This document shows positions 44,393 to 53,248 of a DNA stretch of 64,000 bases, piece after piece (the first letter of the stretch is position 1; each line of letters starts with the position of its first letter). Location: the NCBI GenBank assembly GCA_963780675.1, contig CAWACR010000003.1:868001-932000 (forward strand), read 5' to 3'. The notes under the pieces are model-generated. The model was not told where the DNA came from. It ran no database searches and saw only the letters and a program-made list of their open reading frames with translations. Origin of the DNA: JAHECE01 sp963780675 (GTDB taxonomy: Bacteria; Actinomycetota; Actinomycetes; Actinomycetales; JAHECE01). The translations under genes were made by a program, and so were the position numbers.

Positions 44393-44398
44393 GACCGC

Positions 44399-45550
44399 GT
44401 GATCGTGTGGCGAAGCGGCGTCGTCCGCTCGAGGGGACGGGCGTGGAACGGCGCGCAGGAGCTCGGCGTGGAGCTGGTGACCGGTCCCGGTGAGCCCGCC
44501 CTGCCGCAGGCTCCCCTCCCGGCGGGGACCGTCGTGAAGGCGCTGGCCTACCCCCACCTCGTGGGCGAGCCCGAGGTCGGCGACCGGGTGACCTTGACGG
44601 CGTCGGCGCTGGCCCGGGGCCTCGGAACGGGGGGGTACGCCCTCGTCGTGGCGATCCCGGACCGGCTCCCGGCGGACCCGCCCCCCGGACCGGGCCACAT
44701 CGTCAAGGCGCGGTACACCCCGCTCCAGGCGATGCTCCTGGGCGTCGACGAGCAGGAGTCGCCCTGGCACGAGGCCCTCCGGGACGCCGACGACCTGGCG
44801 GGCCTGCCCGTCGTCGTCGCCGACCTGCACTCCGCTGTGCCGGCGGTCCTCGCCGGGGCCCGGCGCCGGGCGCTCGAGGCCGGCCGTGCGGCGCCGCGGG
44901 TCGGCTACGTGATGACCGACGGCGGCGCCCTGCCGGCCTGGTTCTCGCGGATGGTCTCCGGGTTGCGCGAGAGCGGGTGGATCGCGGGGACCGTCACGGT
45001 CGGGCAGGCTTTCGGGGGTGACCTCGAGGCGGTCACGGTCCACACCGGGCTCCTCGCGGCTCGCCTGGTCCTCGAGGCCGACGTGGCCGTCGTCGCCCAG
45101 GGACCGGGCAACCTGGGGACCGGCACGCGGTGGGGCTTCTCGGGCGTCGCGGCCGGGGACGCCCTGAACGCCGTCGGCACGTTGGGCGGGCGCGGGATCG
45201 CTGCGCTGCGCGTCTCCGGCGCCGACCCCCGGGACCGCCACCTCGGCATCTCCCACCACAGCCTCACGGCCTACGGGCGGGTGGCGCTCGCCCCGAGCGA
45301 CGTCGTCGTCCCCCTGCTCGACGGCGACCTCGCGCCTCTCGGGGAGCGGGTGCGCTCCCAGGCGGCGGCCCTCGGCGTGCCTGCCGGGCGCCACCGACTC
45401 GTCGAGGTGGGGACCGACGGCCTGCTCGAGGCCCTGGGCACCAGCCCGGTCCCGCTGTCCACGATGGGGCGTGGTCTCGCGCAGGACCCCGCGGCCTTCC
45501 TCGCCTCGGCCGCGGCGGGGGCGCACGCGGTCGACCTGCTCGCGGGCTGA
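44399..45550 (+). CDS. DUF3866 family protein
   Basis: A 383-residue cytoplasmic protein of the actinobacterial/firmicute DUF3866 family. It has repeated glycine-rich loops (GVAAGDALNAVGTLGGRGI, GTGGYALVVAIPD) and HSAVPAVLAGA. The family has no assigned function. It is divergent from pafB with only 51 bases between starts, so common regulation is plausible. Its stop touches the stop of the PH-type gene with no base between. Confidence 0.85.
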   Translation: MIVWRSGVVRSRGRAWNGAQELGVELVTGPGEPALPQAPLPAGTVVKALAYPHLVGEPEVGDRVTLTASALARGLGTGGYALVVAIPDRLPADPPPGPGHIVKARYTPLQAMLLGVDEQESPWHEALRDADDLAGLPVVVADLHSAVPAVLAGARRRALEAGRAAPRVGYVMTDGGALPAWFSRMVSGLRESGWIAGTVTVGQAFGGDLEAVTVHTGLLAARLVLEADVAVVAQGPGNLGTGTRWGFSGVAAGDALNAVGTLGGRGIAALRVSGADPRDRHLGISHHSLTAYGRVALAPSDVVVPLLDGDLAPLGERVRSQAAALGVPAGRHRLVEVGTDGLLEALGTSPVPLSTMGRGLAQDPAAFLASAAAGAHAVDLLAG

Positions 45551-46000
45551 CTACCCCCGCGCCTCGTGGAGCGCGACGAGGGTGGCGAGGCGACGGGCCT
45601 CCGCGTCGGCACGCGCGCCGTCTGCCCGCTGGATCCCCATGACGGCGAGGGTGTCGCCGTCGGCGAGGTCGAGCTGCACCCAGGGACGTCCCTCGCCGAA
45701 CCGCACCGAGACGATCTCGGTCCACTCGACGCGCCGGCTGAGCACCAGGTTGCGCACGCCGAGACCGGCCTCGTCGGGGACCGCGCGCACGGTGGCCTGC
45801 CGGTAGCAGAACCAGCCGACGGCTGCGGCGAAGCCGGCGATCGCCAGCCGGTCCCCCACCGTCGTCGTGATCGCCGCGGTGCTGGGGAGGACGACGGCGA
45901 GCGCGCCCAGGCCCACGAAGGTCAGGACAGCGAGGGCGAGGGCGACGGCGCGGGCCGAACGCGGCCGGAACGGCGCGTACAGCTCCACGGGGATCGTCAC
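45551..46000 (-). CDS. PH-like (bacterial PH) domain membrane protein
   Basis: A 149-residue protein with two N-terminal membrane helices (VALALAVLTFVGLGALAVVL and LAIAGFAAAVGWFCY). A small beta domain follows (GLGVRNLVLSRRVEWTEIVSV, WVQLDLADGDTLAVMGIQ) of the kind annotated as bacterial PH. GTG 46000 is favoured over 46057 because it starts just before the conserved part and follows a weak CACACT element by six bases. It follows hisG on the same strand after a 53-base gap. The function is unknown. Confidence 0.75.
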   Translation of the reverse strand: MTIPVELYAPFRPRSARAVALALAVLTFVGLGALAVVLPSTAAITTTVGDRLAIAGFAAAVGWFCYRQATVRAVPDEAGLGVRNLVLSRRVEWTEIVSVRFGEGRPWVQLDLADGDTLAVMGIQRADGARADAEARRLATLVALHEARG

Positions 46001-46053
46001 AGGCCCAGTGTGCGCCGGGTCCGGCGCGTCGTCACCCGCGGGCCCGGTCGGTC

Positions 46054-46899
46054 TCACAACCGGCAGGCGTGGATGGACGTGACGAGGATGGCGCGGGCGC
46101 CGACGGCGTAGAGGTCGTCCATCACCTGGTTGGTCACCGTGCGCCGCACCATCGCGCGCACGGCCACCCAGCCGGCGTTGTGGAGCGGCGAGACGGTGGG
46201 CGACTCCAGGCCCGGCGTGATGGCGACGGCGTCCTCCACCTTGTCGACGGGCACGTCGTAGTCCATCAGGACGTACTCGCGGGCGACGATGACGCCCTGG
46301 AGGCGCCGGTCGAGGACCTCGAGGCCCGCGGGGACCTCGCGCGCCGAGGGCCGGATGAGGACCGCCTCGGAGTGCAGGATCGGGTCGCCGAACACCTCGA
46401 GGCCGGCCGCGCGGAGCGTGGAGCCGGTCTCCACCACGTCTGCGACGACGTCGGCCACGCCGAGCCGGACCGCGGACTCGACCGCGCCGTCGAGCCGGAC
46501 GACGTCGGCCGCCACGCCGTGGCCGGCGAGGTAGGACCTGACGAGGACCGGGTAGGAGGTGGCGACCCGGCGGCCGTGGATCCCGGGGAGCGTGTTCACC
46601 TGGGCCGGCGGGGCGGCGAAGCGGAAGGTCGAGGCGGCGAAGCCGAGGGTCCGGTGCTCGACGGCGTTCGCGCCGGAGTCCAGGAGGAGGTCGCGGCCCG
46701 TGATCCCGGCGTCGACCGTGCCGGAACCCACGTAGACGGCGATGTCCCGAGGCCGGAGGTAGAAGAACTCGACGTCGTTGGCCGGGTCGGCGAGCACGAG
46801 GTCGCGGCCGTCCCGGCGCTGACGGTAGCCCGCCTCGCGGAGCATCTCGCTGGCGGGCTCGGAGAGGGATCCCTTGTTCGGGACGGCGATGCGCAGCAC
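46054..46899 (-). CDS. hisG: ATP phosphoribosyltransferase (long form)
   Basis: A 281-residue HisG of the long, homohexameric form, which catalyses the first step of histidine synthesis (PRPP plus ATP). The N-terminal LRIAVPNKGSLSEPA, the PRPP region DIVETGSTLR (here VADVVETGSTLRAAG), and a C-terminal ACT-like regulatory domain starting near LDRRLQGVIVAREYVL are visible. That domain normally binds histidine for feedback inhibition. CCGAGG precedes the GTG. hisE lies 90 bases upstream. Confidence 0.95.
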   Translation of the reverse strand: MLRIAVPNKGSLSEPASEMLREAGYRQRRDGRDLVLADPANDVEFFYLRPRDIAVYVGSGTVDAGITGRDLLLDSGANAVEHRTLGFAASTFRFAAPPAQVNTLPGIHGRRVATSYPVLVRSYLAGHGVAADVVRLDGAVESAVRLGVADVVADVVETGSTLRAAGLEVFGDPILHSEAVLIRPSAREVPAGLEVLDRRLQGVIVAREYVLMDYDVPVDKVEDAVAITPGLESPTVSPLHNAGWVAVRAMVRRTVTNQVMDDLYAVGARAILVTSIHACRL

Positions 46900-46927
46900 G
46901 GTGCCTCGGAGTGTGGTGGGCGGACGG

Positions 46928-46976
46928 GAGCGGTGCGGGTGCGAGAGCGGTGCGGGTGAGGAGCGGTGCGGTGAGA
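46928..46976. repeat. Short direct repeats in the hisE-hisG spacer
   Basis: Three successive copies of GAGCGGTGCGG(G)T, each followed by GC or GAG, fill most of the 89-base spacer. No regulatory RNA fold is evident. Confidence 0.7.
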
Positions 46977-46988
46977 ACCGGTGCCGCC

Positions 46989-47252
46989 TCAGAGGTAGCG
47001 GTAGACGTCGTCGAGGGTGAGACCGCGCGCCAGCATCAGCACCTGGAGGTGGTAGAGGAGCTGGGAGATCTCCTCCGCCGTCTGCTCCGGGCTCTGGTAC
47101 TCGGCGGCCATCCAGACCTCCGCGGCCTCTTCGACCACCTTCTTGCCGATGGTGTGGACGCCGGCGTCGAGCGCGCGGACCGTCCCGGAACCCTCCGGTC
47201 GGGTCGCGGCCGTGACCTGCAGCTGGGCGAACAGCTCCTCGAACGACTTCAC
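46989..47252 (-). CDS. hisE: Phosphoribosyl-ATP pyrophosphatase
   Basis: An 87-residue all-alpha NTP pyrophosphohydrolase, the second step of histidine synthesis. The MazG-type motif KKVVEEAAEVWMAAEY and EEISQLLYHLQVLML are conserved. GTG 47252 (KSFEELF) was chosen over the TTG three codons upstream. TAGGCT lies eight bases before it and may be a -10 element. The split from the other his genes (only hisE and hisG here) next to rib genes is common in actinobacteria. Confidence 0.94.
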   Translation of the reverse strand: MKSFEELFAQLQVTAATRPEGSGTVRALDAGVHTIGKKVVEEAAEVWMAAEYQSPEQTAEEISQLLYHLQVLMLARGLTLDDVYRYL

Positions 47253-47349
47253 GGCGGGCAAGCCTACCGGCCCGCCCGGGCGGCCCCTCCCCCACCCCGT
47301 GTTCTGCGGCTGCGTGTTCTGCAGCGGCGCGTTCGGCGGCTGCGGCGCG

Positions 47350-47820
47350 TCAGGTCAGGGTGCGCAGGGCGAGAGCCGTCGCGATCGCGGCCTCGGCGGC
47401 CTCGGCCCCCTTGTCCTCGCGCGAGCCCGGGAGCCCGGCCCGGTCGAGGGCCTGGGCCTCGTCGTCGCAGGTCAGCACCCCGAAGCCGACGGGAACCCCG
47501 GTGCGCAGGGCCACCTCGGTGAGCCCCGACGTCGCCGCCTGGCACACGTACTCGAAGTGCGGTGTGCCGCCCCGGACGACGACGCCCAGGGCCACCACGG
47601 CGTCCGCCCCGCCCTGGGCGGCGCGCACGGCGGCCACGGGCAGCTCGAACGACCCCGGCACCCGCACGACGGTCACGTCCGTCACCCCGGCCGCCGCCAG
47701 TGCCCGCTCCGACCCCGCAAGGAGGCCGTCCATGACGGCCTCGTGCCAGCTGGCCGCGACGACGACGACGCGCAGTCCGCGCCCGTCGACGGACACGGCC
47801 GGTGCTCCGGCTCCGCTCAC
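47350..47820 (-). CDS. ribH: 6,7-dimethyl-8-ribityllumazine synthase
   Basis: A 156-residue lumazine synthase, the penultimate step of riboflavin synthesis. VVVVAASWHEAVMDGLL, VPGSFELPVAA, ALGVVVRGGTPHFEYV and PVGFGVLTCDDEAQALDRAG are all family signatures. The GTG overlaps the ribBA stop. It is the last gene of the rib operon; the 97 bases to hisE contain only simple GC-rich repeats. Confidence 0.96.
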   Translation of the reverse strand: MSGAGAPAVSVDGRGLRVVVVAASWHEAVMDGLLAGSERALAAAGVTDVTVVRVPGSFELPVAAVRAAQGGADAVVALGVVVRGGTPHFEYVCQAATSGLTEVALRTGVPVGFGVLTCDDEAQALDRAGLPGSREDKGAEAAEAAIATALALRTLT

Positions 47821-49120
47821 AGTGTTGGCTCCTCCTCGGTGGTCACCCAGTCGAGGAGGTGACCCATCGCCGTCTTCTTCGTGACGAGGTAGTGGTGGTT
47901 GTGACGGGTGTGACCCACGGCGAGGCTCAGCACGTCGGAGACCTCGATGCCGCTCGCCACGAGCCCGGTGACCTTCGCCGGGTTGTTGGTGACGAGGCGC
48001 ACGCGCAGCAGCCCGAGCTCGGACAGGATCGCGGCGGCCGCCGAGTACTCGCGGCGGTCCGCGGGCCAGCCCAGGTCGAGGTTGGCCTGGACCGTGTCGC
48101 GCCCGGCGTCCTGCAGCTCGTAGGCGTTGAGCTTGGCGAGCAGGCCGATCCCGCGGCCCTCGTGCCCCCGCAGGTAGACGACGGCGCCGCCTTCTCGGGC
48201 GGCGAGGTCGAGCGCCGCCTCCAGCTGGGGGCCGCAGTCGCAGCGCTCGGACCCGAAGGCGTCACCGGTGAGGCATTCCGAGTGGACGCGCACGACGGGG
48301 TCGGCGGTCGGCGGGGTCGTCGAGCACCAGGGCCACGTGCTCGGCGCCGGTCCGCAGGTCGCGGTACCCGCGGACCGCGGAACTCCCCGAGCGGGTGGGC
48401 AGGGCGGCCTGCCGCGACGAAGCTCACCCGGGCGGGCGACGGCGCCTCCGCCGGGACGGGGACGTCGTCGTGCTCGCGACGCCACGCGATGAGGTCCGCG
48501 ATCGTGACCATGACGAGGCCGCGCGGAGTCGCGCGAGGGCGGCGCGCGTCGCCGGCCCGCATCATCGTGCCGTCGTCGTTCACCAGCTCGGCGATCCCGG
48601 CCACCTCCCCGACCCCCGCCAGGCGGCAGAGGTCGACGGCGGCCTCGGTGTGCCCCGCGCGGTGCAGGACGCCGCCGGGGACGGCGCGCAGGGGCAGCAC
48701 GTGGCCGGGCCGGATGAGGCTCTCGCGGCCGGCCGCCGGGTCGGCGAGCACCCGGAGCGTCCGGGCGCGGTCCGCCGCCGAGATCCCGGTGGTCACGCCC
48801 CTGGCGGCGTCCACGGTGACCGTGTACGCGGTGCGGCGCGGGTCCTGGCTGTGCGGGACCATGAGCGGCAGGTCGAGCGCATCGGCGCGTGCCGCCGGCA
48901 TGGGGGCGCACAGGTAGCCCGAGGAGTGGCGGATCGTCCACGCGACCCACTCGGGCGTCGCCGTGGTCGCGGCGAGGATGACGTCGGCCTCGTTCTCCCG
49001 GTCCGGGGAGTCGACCACCAGGACGGGCCGGCCCTCCTGCAGCGCGGCCAGGGCCTCCTCGATCGTGTCCGTGCGGATAGCGGCCGTGGTGCCGGCTGCC
49101 GCACTGCGTCGCTCAGCCAC
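47817..49120 (-). CDS. ribBA: Bifunctional 3,4-dihydroxy-2-butanone-4-phosphate synthase / GTP cyclohydrolase II (frameshifted)
   Basis: The N-terminal half is RibB (RPVLVVDSPDRENEADVI, TIRHSSGYLCAPM, RPGHVLPLRA, GHTEAAVDL). The C-terminal half is RibA with its zinc site (ECLTGDAFGSERCDCGPQL), GHEGRGIGLLAKL and a VTNNPAKV end. The halves lie in different frames between residues 230 and 275: one extra base near 48378 and another near 48312 account for it, since VRGYRDLRTGAEHVALVLDD is readable between them. Corrected length is about 434 residues. The GTG overlaps the end of ribE. Confidence 0.9.
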
Positions 49121-49712
49121 GGGGACCCCCTCCGAGGAGACGTTCGACGTACTTGGCGAGGACGTCCACCTCGAGGTTGACCGGGTCGCCGACAGCGAGC
49201 CCGCCCAGCGTGGTCTCCGTGAGCGTGGTCGGGATGAGGGAGACGGCGAAGGAGGCGTCCGTGACGGTCGTGACGGTCAGCGAGACGCCGTCGACGCAGA
49301 TCGAGCCCTTCTCGGCGACGTAGCGCGCAAGCCGGGGTTCGAGGGAGACCGTCACGTCGTCCCAGCGTGGCCCGGACACCCGGCTCACCACGGTGCCGAC
49401 GCCGTCGACGTGCCCCTGCACGAGGTGCCCGCCGAGGCGGCCGTCGGCGCGCAGCGCCCGTTCGAGGTTGACCGCGCGGCCCGGCGCGTACCGGCCGATC
49501 GTGGTGCGCGCGAGCGTCTCCGGCATGACGTCGGCCACGAAACCTGTCGGGGTGGGCTCGGCGACGGTGAGGCACACCCCGCCGACCGCGATCGAGGCAC
49601 CCGGCGCGACGGCGTCGAGGACGGCGGTGGCCGACACCGTGAGCCGGGTGGCGCCGTCGACCGGCGTCACCGCCTCGATCGTGCCGACCCCCTGGACGAG
49701 CCCGGTGAACAT
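49113..49712 (-). CDS. ribE: Riboflavin synthase, alpha subunit
   Basis: A 199-residue riboflavin synthase with its two similar barrels. It has the N-terminal MFTGLVQGVGTIEAV, VGGVCLTVA in the first barrel, LVQGHVDGVGTV at the boundary, and VDGVSLTVTTV in the second. It converts two lumazines into riboflavin. It starts on the ribD stop (TGATG) and overlaps ribBA by 8 bases, so the operon is tightly coupled. Confidence 0.96.
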   Translation of the reverse strand: MFTGLVQGVGTIEAVTPVDGATRLTVSATAVLDAVAPGASIAVGGVCLTVAEPTPTGFVADVMPETLARTTIGRYAPGRAVNLERALRADGRLGGHLVQGHVDGVGTVVSRVSGPRWDDVTVSLEPRLARYVAEKGSICVDGVSLTVTTVTDASFAVSLIPTTLTETTLGGLAVGDPVNLEVDVLAKYVERLLGGGPRG

Positions 49713-50757
49713 CAGAAGCCTCCGTGGTGGGTTGGTCGCAGGACGAGGTGGACGTCGCCGTCGAGGGCCTGCATCTCCAGGACGTGCCAGCGCGGCGCGT
49801 CGTCGAGCGTGGCGACGCCGATGTCGCCGACGCCGGGGCGCCCGGCGCCGAGGAGCACCGGCGCCACGTAGGCGTGCAGCTCGTCCACCAGCCCGGCGCG
49901 CAGGCCAGCGGTCAGGAGCGTGGGGCCGCCCTCGAGGAGGACGGTGCGCACCTCGACGGCGGCGAGTCGGGCGAGCACCGCCGGGAGGTCCCGGGTGCGC
50001 TCGTGGAGGAGGTGGGCGCCCGCCTCGTGCAGGCGGGCCGTCGCGGGGATGGGCCGGTGGCCGACGACCACCCGCAGCGGCTGGTGCGCGGCGAGGGAGC
50101 CGTCGGGCAGCCGCGCGGTGAGGGCGGGGTCGTCGGCCAGGACGGTCCCCGTGCCGACCACGATGGCGTCCACGGACGTGCGCACCCGGTGGGCGTGCTC
50201 TCGCGAGGCGCGGGAGGTGATCCACCGGCTCGTGCCGTCCGCGGCGGCGACCCTGCCGTCGAGCGAGCAGGCGGTCTTGCCGATCACCCACGGGCGCCCC
50301 CGGCTGACGGCCGTGAGCCAGGGCTCGAGGAAGGTCGCGACGTCGGCCGCCGCGGGCGCCTCGCAGCGGACGACGTCGACGCCGCGGGCCGCGAGCGTCG
50401 CAGCCCCTCCCCGGCCTCGGGGTTCGGGTCCGGCACGGCGTAGACCACGCGCGTGATCCCGGCGTCGGCCAGGGCATCGGCGCAGGGCGGGGTCCGGCCG
50501 CTGTGGTTGCACGGCTCGAGGGTGACGACGGCCGTCGCTCCTGCCAGGTCGGCGCGGCGGTGGGGGGGCACACCTGCGAGCGCGTCCGCCTCGGCGTGGG
50601 CGGTGCCGGCCCCGCGATGCCAGCCCTCGGCGAGGGTTGCGCCGGTGACGTCGATCAGGACGCAGCCGACACGGGGGTTGGGGCCGGTGGCGGGGCCGCG
50701 GCGGGCCAGGTCGAGGGCGCGGAACATCGCGGCGTCCTCACGCGGGCTCGTCGCCAT
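49712..50757 (-). CDS. ribD: Bifunctional riboflavin deaminase/reductase RibD (frameshifted)
   Basis: The N-terminal deaminase domain has the zinc motif HAEADAL and EPCNHSGRTPPCADAL. The C-terminal reductase has VIGKTACSLDGRVAA, ITSRASREHAHRVRTSVDAI and EGGPTLLTAGL. The domains lie in different frames: at 50404-50412 the run of C (G on the coding strand) is one base too short. With it restored, PEAGGGAATLAARGVDVV joins them into about 348 residues. GGAGGG precedes the ATG. The FMN riboswitch lies about 100 bases upstream. Confidence 0.92.
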
Positions 50758-50857
50758 CCTGCCCTCCTCTCCCCGGGTCCGGTTGAGACCGGCTCCGGGG
50801 GTGGTGGGCGCGCACGCGTCCGGGCGCGCACGCGCTGTCGCGCGGTCGCGCCTCGTG

Positions 50858-50983
50858 CGCCTCTCATCCGGACTTTGACCGTCGGTCCCGGAGTTCCACC
50901 GGGTCAACCGCGCCCTGCGGGCAGGGAGCGGGTCGCGGACTGTCACCGCCGGTTCGGAGTTTCACCGACCCCGGAGCACGAGC
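50858..50983 (-). ncRNA. FMN riboswitch (RFN element)
   Basis: On the minus strand the conserved pieces occur in order: GGGGTCGGTGAAACTCC, GAACCGGCGGTGACAGTCCG, a variable stem, GGTTGACCCGGTGGAACTCC, GGGACCGACGGTCAAAGTCC and GGATGAGAG. This is the RFN aptamer that binds flavin mononucleotide and shuts down riboflavin genes. It sits between rpe and ribD and must control ribD-ribE-ribBA-ribH. The expression platform (50758-50857) has complementary GC-rich pieces, but I could not settle whether it acts on transcription or translation. Confidence 0.95.
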
Positions 50984-51073
50984 TCTGCTGGCATGCTACC
51001 CCGCCGTCGGTGCCCGGGGGCCCCCGGCCGGTCGTCGCTGCGGGGTCGGGGCCAGCCCGACCCCCGGCGCCGG

Positions 51074-51742
51074 TCAGTGCTCGTGACAGGCCTGGGTCGC
51101 CAGGTCGCGGAGGGCGTCGACCTCGGCCGCGGCGTCCTCCGCCGAGTACACCGCCGAGCCGGCCACGAAGACGTTCGCCCCGGCGTCGGCGGCCCGCTCG
51201 ATCGTCGCGCGGGAGATGCCCCCGTCGACCTGGACCCACACGTCGAGCCCCGCGGAGGCGATCGCCGCGCGCGTGCGCCGGATCTTCGGCAGCATCGAGG
51301 CCAGGAAGGACTGCCCGCCGAAGCCCGGCTCGACCGTCATCACCAGGACCATGTCGACCTCGGAGAGGACGTCCACGAACGGCTCGATCGGCGTCGCGGG
51401 GCGCAGCGCCAGTCCTGCCCGGGCGCCCAGGCGGCGGAGCTCCCGCGCGAGGCGGACGGGCGCGGCGGCGGCCTCCGCGTGAAACGTGACGGACGCGGCG
51501 CCGGCCTCGGCGTAGGCGGGTGCCCATCGGTCCGGGTCGGCGATCATCAGGTGCGCGTCGACGGGGATCGGGCTCGCCGTGACGATGCGCTCCACCACGG
51601 GGAGGCCGAGCGTGAGATTCGGCACGAAGTGGTTGTCCATGACGTCGACGTGCGCGAGGTCGGCGTTCGCGATGCGGGCGAGCTCCCCCCGCAGGTCCGC
51701 GAAGTCGCAGTTGAGGATGCTCGGCGTGATGAGGATGCCCAC
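51074..51742 (-). CDS. rpe: Ribulose-phosphate 3-epimerase
   Basis: A 222-residue TIM-barrel enzyme of the pentose phosphate pathway. Catalytic and metal residues sit in ITPSILNCDFADL, HVDVMDNHFVPNLT, VDAHLMI, MTVEPGFGGQSF and VQVDGGI. It supplies ribulose 5-phosphate, the substrate of RibB, which fits its place before the rib genes. It starts 9 bases after the rsmB stop and is probably co-transcribed with it. Confidence 0.96.
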   Translation of the reverse strand: MGILITPSILNCDFADLRGELARIANADLAHVDVMDNHFVPNLTLGLPVVERIVTASPIPVDAHLMIADPDRWAPAYAEAGAASVTFHAEAAAAPVRLARELRRLGARAGLALRPATPIEPFVDVLSEVDMVLVMTVEPGFGGQSFLASMLPKIRRTRAAIASAGLDVWVQVDGGISRATIERAADAGANVFVAGSAVYSAEDAAAEVDALRDLATQACHEH

Positions 51743-51751
51743 GTCGGGAGC

Positions 51752-53248
51752 CTAGGCGTCCCGCGGCACCCGCAGGAGCGCGAGGAACATCGCGTCCGTG
51801 CCGTGCCGGTGGGGCCAGAGCTGGACGAACGGCCCCGGGCCGAGGTCGGGCACCGGCCGGATGGCGACCGCCTGCACGGCGGCGACGGCGTCGAGGACCT
51901 CGACGCCCCCCGGGCGCTTGAGGGCGTCCTGAACCACCGCGTGGGTCTCGGCGAGGTGGGGGCTGCAGGTGACGTAGGCGACGACGCCGCCCGGCGCGGT
52001 GGCCCGGATTGCCGCGGCGAGGAGGTCCCGCTGGAGGGGCGCCAACCGCGCCAGGTCGTCGGGGCGCCGTCGCCATCGGGCCTCCGGGCGCCGCCGCAGG
52101 GCGCCGAGGCCCGTGCACGGCGCGTCCACGAGAACGAGGTCGTAGCGACCGGGCTCGGCGGCCCCGACGTCGCGGCCGTCGCCGACCCTGACCTCGACAC
52201 CGCCGCGCAGCGCCCGGACCGCGCGCCGCACGAGGTCGGCGCGGTGGGGCGCCACCTCGTTCGCCACGAGGAGGCCCCGGCCGCCCGACACCTCGGCGAG
52301 CAGCGCAGCGAGCAGGGCCGCCTTGCCGCCGGGGCCGGCGCACAGGTCCAGCCAGCGAGGCGCGTCCGCTCGCGCGAGGGCGGGGACGTGGCCGACGGCG
52401 CCGGCTGCCGCGAGCGCGACCAGCTGGCTGCCCTCGTCCTGGACTCCCGCGCGACCGGACCGGACCGCCGCGAGGGCCGCCGGGTCCCCGCCCGAGAGCC
52501 GGAGGGCCGTCGTCGTCCACCGAGCGTCGCCCGCCACCGGCAGACGGGCCGCGGCGACGTCGGCGCGAAGAGTCGCGACGTCGCTCAGGCCCGGTCGCGC
52601 CACGAGGGTCACCTCGGGAGCGACGTTGTCCGCGGCGAGGAGGTCGGCGAGCTCGCCGACGGGGCGCCCGTTCCCGACGAGCGCCTCGCGGAGGGCCCGC
52701 ACCACCCACGACGGGTGGCTGAACTCGGCCGCGAGGGGGTCGGGCCCGGACCGCAGGTCACCCAGCCACTCCTCGAGGTCGCGCCGGCCGACGGCGCGCA
52801 GCACCGCGTTGACGAGCTGCGCAGGGCCCGCGCCCGCCACCTGGCGGGCCAGGGCGACGGTCTCGGAGACCGCCGCGTGGGCCGGGACCCGCATGCCCAG
52901 GAGCTGGTGGACGCCGAGCCGGAGGACGTCGAGCACCACCGGGTCGAGCTCCGCGGGCGGGCGGTGGCTCGTGAGCGCGATCACGGCGTCGTAGCGCCCC
53001 TGCAGGCGCAGCGTGCCGTAGGCGAGCTCGGTGGCGAACGCAGCGTCCCGGCCGCGGATGCCCCGCTCGGCGAGCAGTGGCGGCAGGACGAGGTTGGCGT
53101 AGGAGTCCGACGTCCGGACGGCGCGCAGGACGTCGAGCGCAGCCGTGCGGGCGGGGTCTCCGCGGCGCGGGCGCTGAGACGGCGGCCGCTGGGACGGCGG
53201 ACGGCGGGTCGCTCCCCCGGGCCTCGCGCCGTCGTCACCGGGGGCCAT
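51752..53248 (-). CDS. rsmB: 16S rRNA (cytosine-967-C5)-methyltransferase family protein RsmB
   Basis: About 498 residues: an N-terminal NusB-like RNA-binding domain (ARTAALDVLRAVRTSDSYANL) and a C-terminal SAM-dependent methyltransferase. LDLCAGPGGKAALLA is the SAM site, VDAPCTGLGALRRRPEARWR holds one catalytic cysteine, and VTCSPHLAET the other. It methylates C5 of a cytosine in 16S rRNA. ATG 53248 is preferred because it overlaps fmt by only 14 bases; GTG 53335 would add 29 low-complexity residues read from the fmt tail repeats. It is Rv1407-like by position. Confidence 0.9.
   Translation of the reverse strand: MAPGDDGARPGGATRRPPSQRPPSQRPRRGDPARTAALDVLRAVRTSDSYANLVLPPLLAERGIRGRDAAFATELAYGTLRLQGRYDAVIALTSHRPPAELDPVVLDVLRLGVHQLLGMRVPAHAAVSETVALARQVAGAGPAQLVNAVLRAVGRRDLEEWLGDLRSGPDPLAAEFSHPSWVVRALREALVGNGRPVGELADLLAADNVAPEVTLVARPGLSDVATLRADVAAARLPVAGDARWTTTALRLSGGDPAALAAVRSGRAGVQDEGSQLVALAAAGAVGHVPALARADAPRWLDLCAGPGGKAALLAALLAEVSGGRGLLVANEVAPHRADLVRRAVRALRGGVEVRVGDGRDVGAAEPGRYDLVLVDAPCTGLGALRRRPEARWRRRPDDLARLAPLQRDLLAAAIRATAPGGVVAYVTCSPHLAETHAVVQDALKRPGGVEVLDAVAAVQAVAIRPVPDLGPGPFVQLWPHRHGTDAMFLALLRVPRDA

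Noticed and set aside
46900..46988. Histidine attenuator or T-box before hisG
   Set aside because: No T-box sequence, no histidine codon run and no terminator/antiterminator pair; only short direct repeats.
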